From Alphaproteobacteria bacterium (GTDB lineage Bacteria > Pseudomonadota > Alphaproteobacteria > Caedimonadales > UBA9215): 64,000 nt of DNA. Position 1 is the stretch's first letter; each line of letters begins with the position of its first letter. The notes below the pieces were generated by a model. It was given only the letters and a program-made list of their open reading frames with translations. It was not told where the DNA came from and made no database searches. Shown here piece by piece: positions 35,835-44,782 of the stretch. Both the position numbers and the translations under genes were made by a program. Where the stretch lies: positions 1-64,000 of the forward strand of contig JAACSN010000001.1 of assembly GCA_009993885.1 (NCBI GenBank). Direction: 5' to 3'.

Positions 35835-37102
35835 AAGCGGTTACGGCGCAAGAGTTTGAAAGCCTGCTTTATAAAGCAGGTTTTTGTCATTCTGCCTCTC
35901 CTCAAAATCTGAAAATTGCTGTGGCCGTTTCGGGGGGGGCAGATAGTTTGGCTCTGACTTTTTTGTTAAAGGAACAGATACAAAAACAAAGGGGAGAACT
36001 TGTTGCCTTAACCGTTGATCACGGTCTGCGCCCTCAATCTGCTCAAGAAGCAAAAAATGTGCAGAAATTGCTGAAAAATCACGGGATCGAACACCATATC
36101 TTAACTTGGCAAGGTGAGAAACCGTTAACGGCTATTCAAGCAAAAGCCCGTGATAAGCGCTATGATCTTTTGAAGACATGGTGCCTTGAACAGGGGTATG
36201 AATTTTTATTTTTAGGTCATCATCAAGGGGATCAAAGTGAGACCTACTGTATGCGCCTTCGGCAAAACAGCGGTTTATTAGGCCTTGCTTGTATGCGCCC
36301 TCTTTCAAAACACCGAACCCTTACCCTTGTACGACCTTTTTTAGAAATTCCCAAAGATAGGCTGAAAAAAACTTTAAAACAGCTTCAAATAGAATGGGTA
36401 GAAGATTCCGGCAATCAAAATAGGGCCTTTGAACGGGTGTTTTGGCGGCAAGTTCTGGGAAATCTCACACCGTCCCTTGAGCTTTATCAAGGGGTTAGAG
36501 AGGCCTATGAGGGCTGGATTGTGCGTTACCTTGAAGCACATGCCCGACTTTCTGATTTCGGATATGTACGCCTTGATCAGGAGGCTTTTGCCCAATTGCC
36601 TGAAACTTTTCAAGGAAGTTTAGTGTCATATCTTTTGCAGGCCTATGGCGTGGGGCGTTATCCTTTAACATCCCGCAGCCTTAAGGGGCTTTTAGATAAA
36701 ATAAAAACATCTGATTTTTCAGCTGTCACCGCTCAAGGACTGAAGATTTCAAAAAGAAAGAAAGAGCTTCTGATGGTTCGAGAATACCGCGCTATCACAG
36801 AAGAAACAGAATTATCGGGTCGGCCTTTTATGTGGGATAGCCGTTTTCTTGTTACCCCCTCTCAAAACCTGAAAGGGATTATAAAATGTATCGGAGAAAA
36901 AGGGTGGTTGCAATTGCTGGATATTAACCCGGCTCTTAAAAACCTTGATGTACCGCGTGCTGTTCTCTGGTCTTTGCCTTCTTTGTGGGTTGAAAGCGGG
37001 GAAAAAATTCATCCGACCTTTAAGGTCATTGGGAAAGAACCCTCTAAGGATTGTTTTTATGAAAACAAAATGTTTGTTTTTAAATCAAAACGCCCTTTCT
37101 AA
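35825..37102 (+). CDS. tilS: tRNA(Ile)-lysidine synthase
   Basis: A 425-residue enzyme that puts lysine on C34 of the CAU anticodon tRNA(Ile) so that it reads AUA. The PP-loop is AVAVSGGADSLAL (about residues 29-41) and the conserved HHQGDQSET segment follows; the C-terminal TilS domains are present. It starts inside the end of cpoB (overlap of ten bases) and precedes ftsH, the usual alphaproteobacterial order cpoB-tilS-ftsH. The gene is essential. Confidence 0.94.
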   Translation: MSVKAVTAQEFESLLYKAGFCHSASPQNLKIAVAVSGGADSLALTFLLKEQIQKQRGELVALTVDHGLRPQSAQEAKNVQKLLKNHGIEHHILTWQGEKPLTAIQAKARDKRYDLLKTWCLEQGYEFLFLGHHQGDQSETYCMRLRQNSGLLGLACMRPLSKHRTLTLVRPFLEIPKDRLKKTLKQLQIEWVEDSGNQNRAFERVFWRQVLGNLTPSLELYQGVREAYEGWIVRYLEAHARLSDFGYVRLDQEAFAQLPETFQGSLVSYLLQAYGVGRYPLTSRSLKGLLDKIKTSDFSAVTAQGLKISKRKKELLMVREYRAITEETELSGRPFMWDSRFLVTPSQNLKGIIKCIGEKGWLQLLDINPALKNLDVPRAVLWSLPSLWVESGEKIHPTFKVIGKEPSKDCFYENKMFVFKSKRPF

Positions 37103-37166
37103 GCTTTCCTTTTTTCTCATAATCCTTAATAATACCCTTAATGATAGTTAAAAGGATTTTGGACCA

Positions 37167-39170
37167 GTGAATAGTAATAACCGTAACCTCATCTTGTGGG
37201 TCATCATCGGCCTTTTTATACTTGCCCTTTATAATATGTTTCAAACAGGTTCTGATCGTATAGAAGGAAAACCCTTAGCTTATTCTGAATTTGTGAAGTC
37301 CGTTGAGAGTAATCAAGTTTCCGAGGCTGTTATCAAAGGGAATCGTGTGGTTGGAAAATTTAATTCGGGCCAGAGTTTTAATGTGGATGTCCCTAATGAC
37401 CCTGCCCTTGTGGAACGTCTTTTAAAAAGTAATGTCAATGTTCGGGCGGCTTCGGATGAAGAAGGCTTTTCTTTCTTTTCTATGTTGCTTAGTTGGTTTC
37501 CTATGTTGCTTTTAATCGGTGTCTGGATCTTTTTCTTGCGTCAAATGCAATCGGGCAGCAATAAAACCATGGGCTTTGGAAAGTCAAAAGCCAAGCTTTT
37601 AACGGAACAACAAGGGAAAATCACTTTTGCTGATGTAGCCGGTATTGATGAAGCAAAGCAAGAAGTGGAAGAGGTTGTTGATTATTTGAAAGATCCTCGG
37701 AAATTCCAAAAATTAGGTGGACAAATCCCCAAAGGTGTTTTGCTTGTGGGAAGCCCCGGTACGGGTAAAACGCTCTTGGCGAGAGCCATTGCCGGTGAGG
37801 CCGGTGTGCCTTTCTTCTCTATTTCAGGTTCCGACTTTGTTGAAATGTTTGTGGGTGTCGGTGCTAGCCGTGTACGAGACTTATTTGAACAAGGTAAAAA
37901 GAACGCCCCTTGCATTATCTTTATTGACGAAATTGATGCTGTCGGACGCCATCGCGGTGCCGGTATGGGTGGCGGGAATGATGAGCGCGAGCAAACATTA
38001 AACCAATTACTTGTAGAAATGGACGGTTTTGAAACCAATGAAGGTGTCATTCTTGTGTCTGCAACGAACCGCCCCGATGTGTTGGATCCTGCACTTTTGC
38101 GCCCCGGTCGTTTTGACCGACAAGTAGAAGTGCCCTTGCCGGATATTAACGGTCGTGAAGCAATTTTGAAAGTTCACATGGCAAAAGTACCTTTGGCAGG
38201 TGATGTAAACGAACTGGTTCTTGCGCGAGGCACCCCCGGTTTCTCCGGAGCCGACCTTAAAAACCTTGTGAATGAAGCTGCGCTTTATGCGGCTCGTCAA
38301 GACAAACGCGTTGTGACTATGAGTGATTTTGAATATGCAAAAGACAAAATCATGATGGGTGCCGAACGCCGTTCGATGGCCATGAGTTTGGATGAGAAAA
38401 AAGTGACGGCTTATCATGAAGCCGGGCATGCTTTGGTCGGTGTCTTAACGGAAGGTTCCGACCCTATTCACAAAGCAACCATTATCCCGCGAGGCCGAGC
38501 CCTTGGTATGGTGATGCGCCTTCCCGAACGGGATCGTATTTCCATGACACGCCGACAACTGCACGCCGACCTTGCTGTTGCCATGGGCGGACGTGTTGCA
38601 GAAGAACTTATTTTCGGACGTGATCAAGTCACAACGGGGGCGTCTTCCGATATATCCTTTGCCACAAAAATGGCACGTCAAATGGTTGTGAGTTGGGGAC
38701 TTAGCGATAAAATGGGGCCGTTGTCTTATGCTGATGATTCTCAATCTTACCTTGGCCATTCCATGGGAGGGAACTCTCATATGTCGAATCAAACGGCACA
38801 CGATATTGATAATGAAGTTCGTAAGTTAGTTGATGAGGCTTATGCCTATGCCACAAAAACCCTCAAGAATAATAACAAGCTTTTATGTGCCATAGCCGAA
38901 AATCTTTTGGAATATGAAACCTTAAGCGGAGATGAAATCACACTGATTATTAACGGCAAAAAAATCGACCGTAGTGAGCCTAAGAAAGATTCTACGATTA
39001 AACCGCGCTCTTCAACGCCAATGGCAGGTGTAAAGACGACTGAAGAGCCGGCCGTAAAATCAACTAAGCCTTCAAAAAAGAAACCGTCGGCTAAAAATGA
39101 TAAAAAAGAGCCCAAAAAATCCGAAGCCCCTAAAACAAAAAAAACACCGACTAAGAAAACGGATAAGTAG
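37167..39170 (+). CDS. ftsH: membrane-bound ATP-dependent zinc protease FtsH
   Basis: A 667-residue protease: two membrane helices (residues about 7-25 and 103-125) with a periplasmic loop, AAA domain with Walker [18 protein letters not shown] and Walker [13 protein letters not shown], the SRH, and the metalloprotease domain with the zinc site HEAGH ([14 protein letters not shown]). The C-terminus ends in a long Lys/Pro-rich tail ([19 protein letters not shown]...), which is unusual for FtsH and nearly without order. It degrades misassembled membrane proteins, sigma32 and LpxC. Start is GTG at 37167 with AAGGATTTTGG before it. Confidence 0.96.
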   Translation: MNSNNRNLILWVIIGLFILALYNMFQTGSDRIEGKPLAYSEFVKSVESNQVSEAVIKGNRVVGKFNSGQSFNVDVPNDPALVERLLKSNVNVRAASDEEGFSFFSMLLSWFPMLLLIGVWIFFLRQMQSGSNKTMGFGKSKAKLLTEQQGKITFADVAGIDEAKQEVEEVVDYLKDPRKFQKLGGQIPKGVLLVGSPGTGKTLLARAIAGEAGVPFFSISGSDFVEMFVGVGASRVRDLFEQGKKNAPCIIFIDEIDAVGRHRGAGMGGGNDEREQTLNQLLVEMDGFETNEGVILVSATNRPDVLDPALLRPGRFDRQVEVPLPDINGREAILKVHMAKVPLAGDVNELVLARGTPGFSGADLKNLVNEAALYAARQDKRVVTMSDFEYAKDKIMMGAERRSMAMSLDEKKVTAYHEAGHALVGVLTEGSDPIHKATIIPRGRALGMVMRLPERDRISMTRRQLHADLAVAMGGRVAEELIFGRDQVTTGASSDISFATKMARQMVVSWGLSDKMGPLSYADDSQSYLGHSMGGNSHMSNQTAHDIDNEVRKLVDEAYAYATKTLKNNNKLLCAIAENLLEYETLSGDEITLIINGKKIDRSEPKKDSTIKPRSSTPMAGVKTTEEPAVKSTKPSKKKPSAKNDKKEPKKSEAPKTKKTPTKKTDK

Positions 39171-39199
39171 CTTTTTGTGACTGGAATAAGAGAGGCATT

Positions 39200-39778
39200 A
39201 TGAAAACATTTCTTAAGATCGCCCTTATTATCATTATTCTTGGGTCTCTCTTTGTGACTAAGGTTTATTTTATCGGGCCCGGAAATATTATATCTTGGCA
39301 AAAACCCGAACCGAATTACATGCCTCTTTTAGAGGGAGAAAATCTTTTGGGAGAAAAACTCTCTTTTCCCAAGGATTTAAAAGGCCCGTTGACGCTTTTG
39401 GTTATCGGCTTTAAGCGAGAGCACCAAAAACTAATTAACACATGGATTGAAGCCTACGAAAAAGGGCAGATCAATAAAGGGGGCGTAGACTTTTTTGAAT
39501 TACCTATTATTTATGAAGTCGGTATGCTTAAGAGGCTTTTTATTAATAACGGCATGAAAATGGGAATTCCTGACCCCGAACAGCTTAAACGTACGGTTAC
39601 CGTTTATATGGATCGTCAAAAGCTCTTTGATTCCTTAAAGATGGAGGTTAATTCTATTTATTCCTTACTGATTCAACAAGACGGTAAAATCGTATGGCGC
39701 TCTCAAGGTATTGTTTCTTCTAAAAAATTAGACGCTCTTAATCATCTCATTCAATCCTATCAGCTAAATGCCCGGTAA
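39200..39778 (+). CDS. membrane-anchored thioredoxin-fold protein resembling ATP10
   Basis: A 192-residue protein with an N-terminal membrane anchor (residues 5-24) and a thioredoxin-like core: LSFPKDLKGPLTLLVIGFKR, a segment IIYEVGMLKRLFINNGMKMG, then TVYMDRQKLFDSLKM and SLLIQQDGKIVWRSQG. The order matches ATP10, the assembly factor of mitochondrial F0 ATPase, and its bacterial relatives in Alphaproteobacteria; no CxxC pair is present, so it is not a disulfide redox protein. It follows ftsH by 29 bp; the next gene overlaps it by 11 bases. The call is from layout memory, not a search. Confidence 0.5.
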   Translation: MKTFLKIALIIIILGSLFVTKVYFIGPGNIISWQKPEPNYMPLLEGENLLGEKLSFPKDLKGPLTLLVIGFKREHQKLINTWIEAYEKGQINKGGVDFFELPIIYEVGMLKRLFINNGMKMGIPDPEQLKRTVTVYMDRQKLFDSLKMEVNSIYSLLIQQDGKIVWRSQGIVSSKKLDALNHLIQSYQLNAR

Positions 39779-40622
39779 TTCATTACAAAAAAAGCATAAA
39801 GTATTTTGTTTCGGCATCGGTTATACCGCAAAACACCTGAAAAGGCATTTTTCATTTCTTGAGGGAACAAGTCGTTTGGGTGACCGGGACACGATCTGTT
39901 TTGAAGATGTACCTAAGGTTCAAAAGGCCTTGGAAAATGTAACGCATATTCTTATTTCTATTCCTCCTACGGAAGAAGGCGATGTAACATTGATGCGTTA
40001 CGGGCGGTTATTGGAAGGCTTGGATTCTCTTCAATGGGCGGGATATCTTTCCTCAACCTCGGTTTACGGTGATCATCAAGGACGTGTTGTGGATGAAACA
40101 AGTCCCTGTTTACCCACAAACAAACGAAGTTTAGAGAGATTAAAAGCTGAAGAGGCTTGGTTAGCATCGCGACTTCCCGTGCATATTTTTAGGTTGTCCG
40201 GAATTTACGGAGAGGGACGTAGCGTTTTCTCCCGTTTGAATTCTGTTCCTCTTTCCCCAAGAATCTATAAACCCGGCCATAAATTTTCCCGTTGCCATGT
40301 AGAAGACATTTGCCAAGTTTTAACGGCGTCCATGGATAAACCGACGGCGGGTGAAATCTTTAATGTTGCAGATGATTTGCCGGCCGAACCTCGAGACGTT
40401 ATAGAATATGCTTGCGACCTTTTAGGATACCCTTACCCGCCCCTTGTTTCCTTTAAGGAAGCCGATTTATCGCAAAGGGCAAAAGAGTTTTATGACGACC
40501 ATAAGAGCGTTTCAAATGAAAAAATTAAGTCTTTTCTCGGTATTCGGCTAAAATATCCGACATATAAAGAAGGCTTAAAAGGTATTGCCCGGAATTTATC
40601 CGAGTTACCGTTTAAGCCTTAA
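39768..40622 (+). CDS. NAD-dependent epimerase/dehydratase-type SDR protein
   Basis: A 284-residue extended SDR. The N-terminal nucleotide-binding loop is KVFCFGIGYTAKHLKRH (the variant G-x-G-Y-T of the YeeZ-like branch); the middle has LSSTSVYGDHQGRVVDETSP with the Ser-Tyr triad and GYLSSTSVYG, and later FRLSGIYGEGRSVF and HVEDICQVL. Such YeeZ-like proteins are found in most alphaproteobacteria but their substrate is unknown. It starts inside the preceding gene and ends before the convergent ald. Confidence 0.8.
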   Translation: MPGNSLQKKHKVFCFGIGYTAKHLKRHFSFLEGTSRLGDRDTICFEDVPKVQKALENVTHILISIPPTEEGDVTLMRYGRLLEGLDSLQWAGYLSSTSVYGDHQGRVVDETSPCLPTNKRSLERLKAEEAWLASRLPVHIFRLSGIYGEGRSVFSRLNSVPLSPRIYKPGHKFSRCHVEDICQVLTASMDKPTAGEIFNVADDLPAEPRDVIEYACDLLGYPYPPLVSFKEADLSQRAKEFYDDHKSVSNEKIKSFLGIRLKYPTYKEGLKGIARNLSELPFKP

Positions 40623-40669
40623 AATTATACAAGGTTATTCTATAAAAGTTTTAGAGAACTCGCCGCTTT

Positions 40670-41785
40670 CTATAAACCGACGGCCTGCGTTGCGTCCGCA
40701 AACTCATACCCCAAGTCATCAGCTACTGCCTTATAAGTGATCTTACCGCGATAAACATTTAACCCTCTCATTAGGTTTATATCATCCCGCAAAGCTTGTT
40801 TGTGCTTTTTAGCCAAGGCCATTACATAGGGAAGCGTTGCATTATTAAGGGCAACAGCAGCAGTTTTTGCAACGGCTCCCGGCATATTTGTCACACAATA
40901 ATGGACAATACCGTCAACTTCGTATGTTGGATTTGCATGGCTTGTGGGTTTTGACGTTTCAAAACATCCCCCTTGATCAATGGCAACATCGACCAAGGCA
41001 GAGCCCGGACGCATATTTTGAATCATTGAACGGTTCACAAGCTTTGGTGCGGCAGCACCGGGAACAAGGACAGCACCGATCACAAGATCAGCATCGGCTA
41101 CATAATGTTCAATATTATCATAGGTTGAATAAATCTTATTTAACCTTGACCCATACATGCAATCCAATTCATGTAAACGTTGATTTGAGCGATCAATGAC
41201 GGTTACCCGTGCTTCAAGACCCATGGCCATACGAGCGGCTGCCATTCCGACAACACCGCCTCCGATGATAACAACGTGCCCCGGTTCAACCCCCGGTACT
41301 CCGCCAAGTAACACGCCGGATCCTCCTGAATATTTCTGAAGGCATGTTGCGCCGACTTGAACGGACATACGTCCTGCAACTTCGCTCATGGGTGTTAAGA
41401 GGGGAAGGTGACCGCGATTGTCGGTGACGGTTTCATAAGCAATAGCAATAGACTTGGATTTGATAAGGGCTTCTGTTTGAGCTTTGTCTGCGGCAAGGTG
41501 TAAGTACGTAAATAAAATCTGCCCTTCACGTAACATTTCGCATTCATGAAGTTGGGGTTCTTTAACCTTTACAATCATATCGGCTTTTTCAAAAATTTCT
41601 TTGGGTGTAGAAATAATTGCGGCACCGGCTTCTTTATAAATGTCATCGGTAAAACCGATACCGGTTCCCGCATCCGTTTCAACAAGTACGCTGTGCCCTG
41701 ATCGTACAAGTTCTTTAACGCTGCCGGGGACAAGACCCACACGATATTCGTGGGTTTTAATTTCCTTTGGAACACCAATAATCAT
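40670..41785 (-). CDS. ald: alanine dehydrogenase
   Basis: A 371-residue enzyme, reversibly deaminating L-alanine to pyruvate with NAD. It begins [20 protein letters not shown] and has the NAD loop [20 protein letters not shown] and the active-site residues of the family (Lys in VKVKEPQ and His in TYLHLAADK). Length is full. It stands alone, convergent with the SDR and divergent-free from zapE on the same strand (73-bp gap). It would feed pyruvate from host alanine into central metabolism. Confidence 0.96.
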   Translation of the reverse strand: MIIGVPKEIKTHEYRVGLVPGSVKELVRSGHSVLVETDAGTGIGFTDDIYKEAGAAIISTPKEIFEKADMIVKVKEPQLHECEMLREGQILFTYLHLAADKAQTEALIKSKSIAIAYETVTDNRGHLPLLTPMSEVAGRMSVQVGATCLQKYSGGSGVLLGGVPGVEPGHVVIIGGGVVGMAAARMAMGLEARVTVIDRSNQRLHELDCMYGSRLNKIYSTYDNIEHYVADADLVIGAVLVPGAAAPKLVNRSMIQNMRPGSALVDVAIDQGGCFETSKPTSHANPTYEVDGIVHYCVTNMPGAVAKTAAVALNNATLPYVMALAKKHKQALRDDINLMRGLNVYRGKITYKAVADDLGYEFADATQAVGL

Positions 41786-41858
41786 AAGATTTTTCCTTAA
41801 TTTACTGAATTTACTCTAAGTTGCGATATTGCAGGGCAACTTGTTCCGAATATATACC

Positions 41859-42935
41859 TTATTGGAAAGACCTTGTCATGGAAATTAAGCGTGAGGATGT
41901 CCGTTCAAAAAGCTGCTTTTCTTTTTCGCCTGTATAAAGCTCGGACAACGGGTTTACTCCCGATGCAGCAAAGTTTATCCCGCGGTCATAGAGCACATCA
42001 ATAAGGGTAATGAGGCGCTTGACTCGATCAAGGCTTTCTTCTGCCAGTTTCGGAATATCGGACACCAAGACCGTATGTACATGGCGCGTTAATTCAAGGT
42101 AATCGCTTGCGCCTAAAGGCTGACCGCAAATCTCGTCAAATTGAAACCACGCAACCCCCCCGGCGTATTTTGAAATTACCCAGTGACGCTTTTTGAGGGT
42201 CAGATTTTTTGAAACTATAGGAGAACCTTGTCGTAAATGATCAAATATGGCTTGAAGACGCTTATTACATTCCGGATCGGAGGTCAGGAAATAACGTTCT
42301 TTTTCAGCTTTAAAAAGTCGACGATAATCCTGCGTACCGTTTAAATTATAAACGTCTAATTTTTCTGAAATCTCTTTAAAAAAAGGAACGATAAGGTTAC
42401 GTTGATATCCGTCTTTATACAGCTCGTCAGGGGAAAAGTTTGATGTTGCAACCAGCACAATGCCTTTTTTCCATAAAAATCCCATAAGGCGGCTTAAGAG
42501 CATCGCATCGGTAATGTCTTTTATATGAAACTCATCAAAGCAAATCACTCGGGTCTGTGAAGCGATTTTTTCTGCTATTTGCTTAAGGGGATGTTCTGTA
42601 TTTCCCCCGTTTGCATCCATTATATGTTTAAGTTCCGTATGAATCATCATTATGAACTCATGGAAGTGGTAACGCTGTTTTTGAACTTTTTTTAAATGCT
42701 CATAGAATAAATCCATAAGCATACTTTTACCGCGTCCTACGCCTCCGTAAATATAGAGGCCTCGGGGAAGATTTTTTTTCGTCCATAGTGAAAAAGGAAA
42801 AGAGGGAGAAGCAATAGAAGCAAGAAGGTCTTGTGAGAGAATATCCAGTTTTTTAAGTGCTTGTATTTGAGCCTCATCCTCTTGGATGTGCTGTTCTTTG
42901 CAGAGACTTAAATAGTGCGTTAATAAGGATGTCAT
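41859..42935 (-). CDS. zapE: cell-division ATPase ZapE (AFG1 family)
   Basis: A 358-residue P-loop ATPase starting with a helical N-terminus, Walker A YIYGGVGRGKSMLMDLFYE (about residues 60-77), Walker B ICFDEFHIKD and the C-terminal FAASG(V)NPLSELY region. The family includes E. coli ZapE, which associates with the Z-ring, and mitochondrial AFG1. The length fits. It lies upstream of ald on the same strand, and a strong bidirectional terminator stands between it and tlc. Confidence 0.92.
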   Translation of the reverse strand: MTSLLTHYLSLCKEQHIQEDEAQIQALKKLDILSQDLLASIASPSFPFSLWTKKNLPRGLYIYGGVGRGKSMLMDLFYEHLKKVQKQRYHFHEFIMMIHTELKHIMDANGGNTEHPLKQIAEKIASQTRVICFDEFHIKDITDAMLLSRLMGFLWKKGIVLVATSNFSPDELYKDGYQRNLIVPFFKEISEKLDVYNLNGTQDYRRLFKAEKERYFLTSDPECNKRLQAIFDHLRQGSPIVSKNLTLKKRHWVISKYAGGVAWFQFDEICGQPLGASDYLELTRHVHTVLVSDIPKLAEESLDRVKRLITLIDVLYDRGINFAASGVNPLSELYTGEKEKQLFERTSSRLISMTRSFQ

Positions 42936-42965
42936 AGGGTCACTATATCATAGTTTCTTCTCCAT

Positions 42966-43000
42966 AAAAAAACGCCGATCTGTTAAGAACGGCGTTTTTT
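42966..43000. terminator. terminator between zapE and tlc
   Basis: A run of A's, CGCCG (973-977 of this thousand) and its complement CGGCG (990-994) followed by six T's make a strong Rho-independent hairpin with 11-12 base pairs. On the minus strand it follows the tlc stop by 20 nt and ends tlc transcription; it also faces the zapE start. Confidence 0.85.
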
Positions 43001-43019
43001 GAGATTCTAAGCAATAGAA

Positions 43020-44555
43020 TTAGTTTGCAAGTGTCTCGCGACGCTCTACAAGGGCATTATAACGACGGGATAAGGCGATTACCCCGGCAATCCATAGCAC
43101 AACAACAGCGCCGATAAAGAACCCGAGATAAGGCGCAATATCCATCGCATCAGTGGCTGAGAAGACTGTAAACAATCCAAGAATTGTCCAACCGCCGGCA
43201 GCCTTACCGAGACGGCCGCCAATAACATCAACAACGGCCTTACCTTTTGTTTTTAATTCTTGATCAAGGGGAATGTAAGCCATTTCCTTTGTCGGATCAA
43301 AAAGGGCATATTTAGAACCCTTTGTAGCGATGTTTTGGATCATTCCCACAATAACCGCCATATAAGTTGCAGAAACGGCCAAAGCAGCTATTTGAGGCTT
43401 AAGAACGTCCCCATAAAGAATTAAGGTAAAGAACAAAGCACCGGTTACAGCCAAAACAAGAGGTGTCACAATGGCACCGGCAAACCAACCAAAACGGTTC
43501 ACAACACCTTTTGTCATGAAGATAATTGCAATCGTACCGATACCGGTCCATTTAGAGAAACTTCCCATAAATGCATTATAACCGTTGGCATCTCCGGCGA
43601 ATTGAATTGCAATCTGTTTTTTCCAAATCAGTTCAACAAGGTTAATAGACATACCGTAGCTTAAGACGAGAAGGGCAATAAGGCCGATATAAGGGTTTGA
43701 GAAAATATATTTAAAGCTCTCCAAAACACCCATTTTTGGTTTTTTCTTCTTTTCTTTTTTAGGTTCGGCAGCATCATAATACTTAGGATCTGTTAAAACA
43801 TTTTTGTTCAACCAACGATAAACGAGCATACCGGCAATACCCATAATAACGACAAGCGTCATCAGGTAGTTCAAAGACACACCCCAAGCATCTACTCCCG
43901 CAGGCAGACTCTCACGAATAGCTGAAAGACGCTCAACGGCCTCCCCTGAAAGAATCAAAGCAATGTTGCCGATTAACACAAAGATAGGGTAAAAACGTTT
44001 AGCTTCATTAGATCGGACGACTTCGTTGGCAAATTGCCAGAAAAGCAAAGAAATCATTACGCTCCCCCAAAGCTCCGACATTACGTAAAATAGTGAATAA
44101 GTCCATACTCCCCAAACGGAAAAGAGAAATTTAATGCGAGGGAATTCTGCTTGAAGCCCTTTCACAACATCCAAATCAGGGTGAAGCGAAGCAATGTTAG
44201 GGTAAATAACAAGAGCAAAGGCCCCAAAGAAAATAAGGAAAGAAGACGTCAAAAGGTAAAATAGTTTTTCCGCTGAAAACATATTGCTAAGCTTAGTGTA
44301 AAGTACCACAAAGGCAATGGCAGAGCTCATTACAAAAATACTTTTCAAGTAAGGAATAGCTTCGATTCCGGCTCCTGCAGCCGTGCCGATCAAAGCATCT
44401 TTAGTATTCCTTAATACCGTATAGTTGAATAAAATGCACAACATAATAAAAGCGATGGGAAGGAATTTCTTTAATTCATCCGTATAAATGGGAAAGAGTG
44501 CTTGGCGGATTTTTGAAAACGCCGGTTGAGTAGTTGTCGTTGTGTCGGAAGACAT
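43020..44555 (-). CDS. tlc: ATP/ADP translocase (nucleotide carrier Tlc)
   Basis: A 511-residue carrier with about twelve helices, of the plastid/obligate-parasite ATP:ADP antiporter family (not the mitochondrial carrier). It contains FLPIAFIMLCILFNYTVLRN followed by TKDALIG, the family signature in helix 1, and a charged cytosolic tract AEPKKEKKKKPKMG between halves. In Rickettsia, Chlamydia and Holosporales such proteins take up host ATP in exchange for ADP, or other nucleotides in paralogs; the substrate of this copy is not certain. It has its own promoter (44605-44633), an AGAGG ribosome site, and a terminator on the other side, so it is a single-gene unit. Confidence 0.95.
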   Translation of the reverse strand: MSSDTTTTTQPAFSKIRQALFPIYTDELKKFLPIAFIMLCILFNYTVLRNTKDALIGTAAGAGIEAIPYLKSIFVMSSAIAFVVLYTKLSNMFSAEKLFYLLTSSFLIFFGAFALVIYPNIASLHPDLDVVKGLQAEFPRIKFLFSVWGVWTYSLFYVMSELWGSVMISLLFWQFANEVVRSNEAKRFYPIFVLIGNIALILSGEAVERLSAIRESLPAGVDAWGVSLNYLMTLVVIMGIAGMLVYRWLNKNVLTDPKYYDAAEPKKEKKKKPKMGVLESFKYIFSNPYIGLIALLVLSYGMSINLVELIWKKQIAIQFAGDANGYNAFMGSFSKWTGIGTIAIIFMTKGVVNRFGWFAGAIVTPLVLAVTGALFFTLILYGDVLKPQIAALAVSATYMAVIVGMIQNIATKGSKYALFDPTKEMAYIPLDQELKTKGKAVVDVIGGRLGKAAGGWTILGLFTVFSATDAMDIAPYLGFFIGAVVVLWIAGVIALSRRYNALVERRETLAN

Positions 44556-44604
44556 TCTTTTTTCCTCTTAGTATTTTTAATAAATTGACAGGACTATGTG
44601 AATA

Positions 44605-44633
44605 AGTTTAACAAAATATTGCCTGAAAGTCAA
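44605..44633 (-). promoter_or_regulatory. sigma70-type promoter of tlc
   Basis: On the minus strand TTGACT (44633-44628) and TAAACT (44610-44605) are 17 nt apart, 50 nt before the ATG. The -35 is one mismatch from consensus and the -10 two. The AT-rich hairpin at 44716-44731 further upstream may end alaS transcription. Confidence 0.5.
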
Positions 44634-44782
44634 TGTGTTTTTAAGAACGACGAGCCTTACGAATAAAAAGGATTGCCGTTATAAAAATCTTATTTTAAAT
44701 TCTTTTTGAGAAAAAAAACAAGATTTTGTTTAATCAAAGGTCTTCTAAAGAACCATTTTTACAAGACAAGAAAGCATCTTGG

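Noticed and set aside
38445-38801. Minus-strand frames of 118-140 residues inside ftsH
   Set aside because: Shadows of the conserved FtsH frame; rich in His/Arg/Thr from reversed codons.
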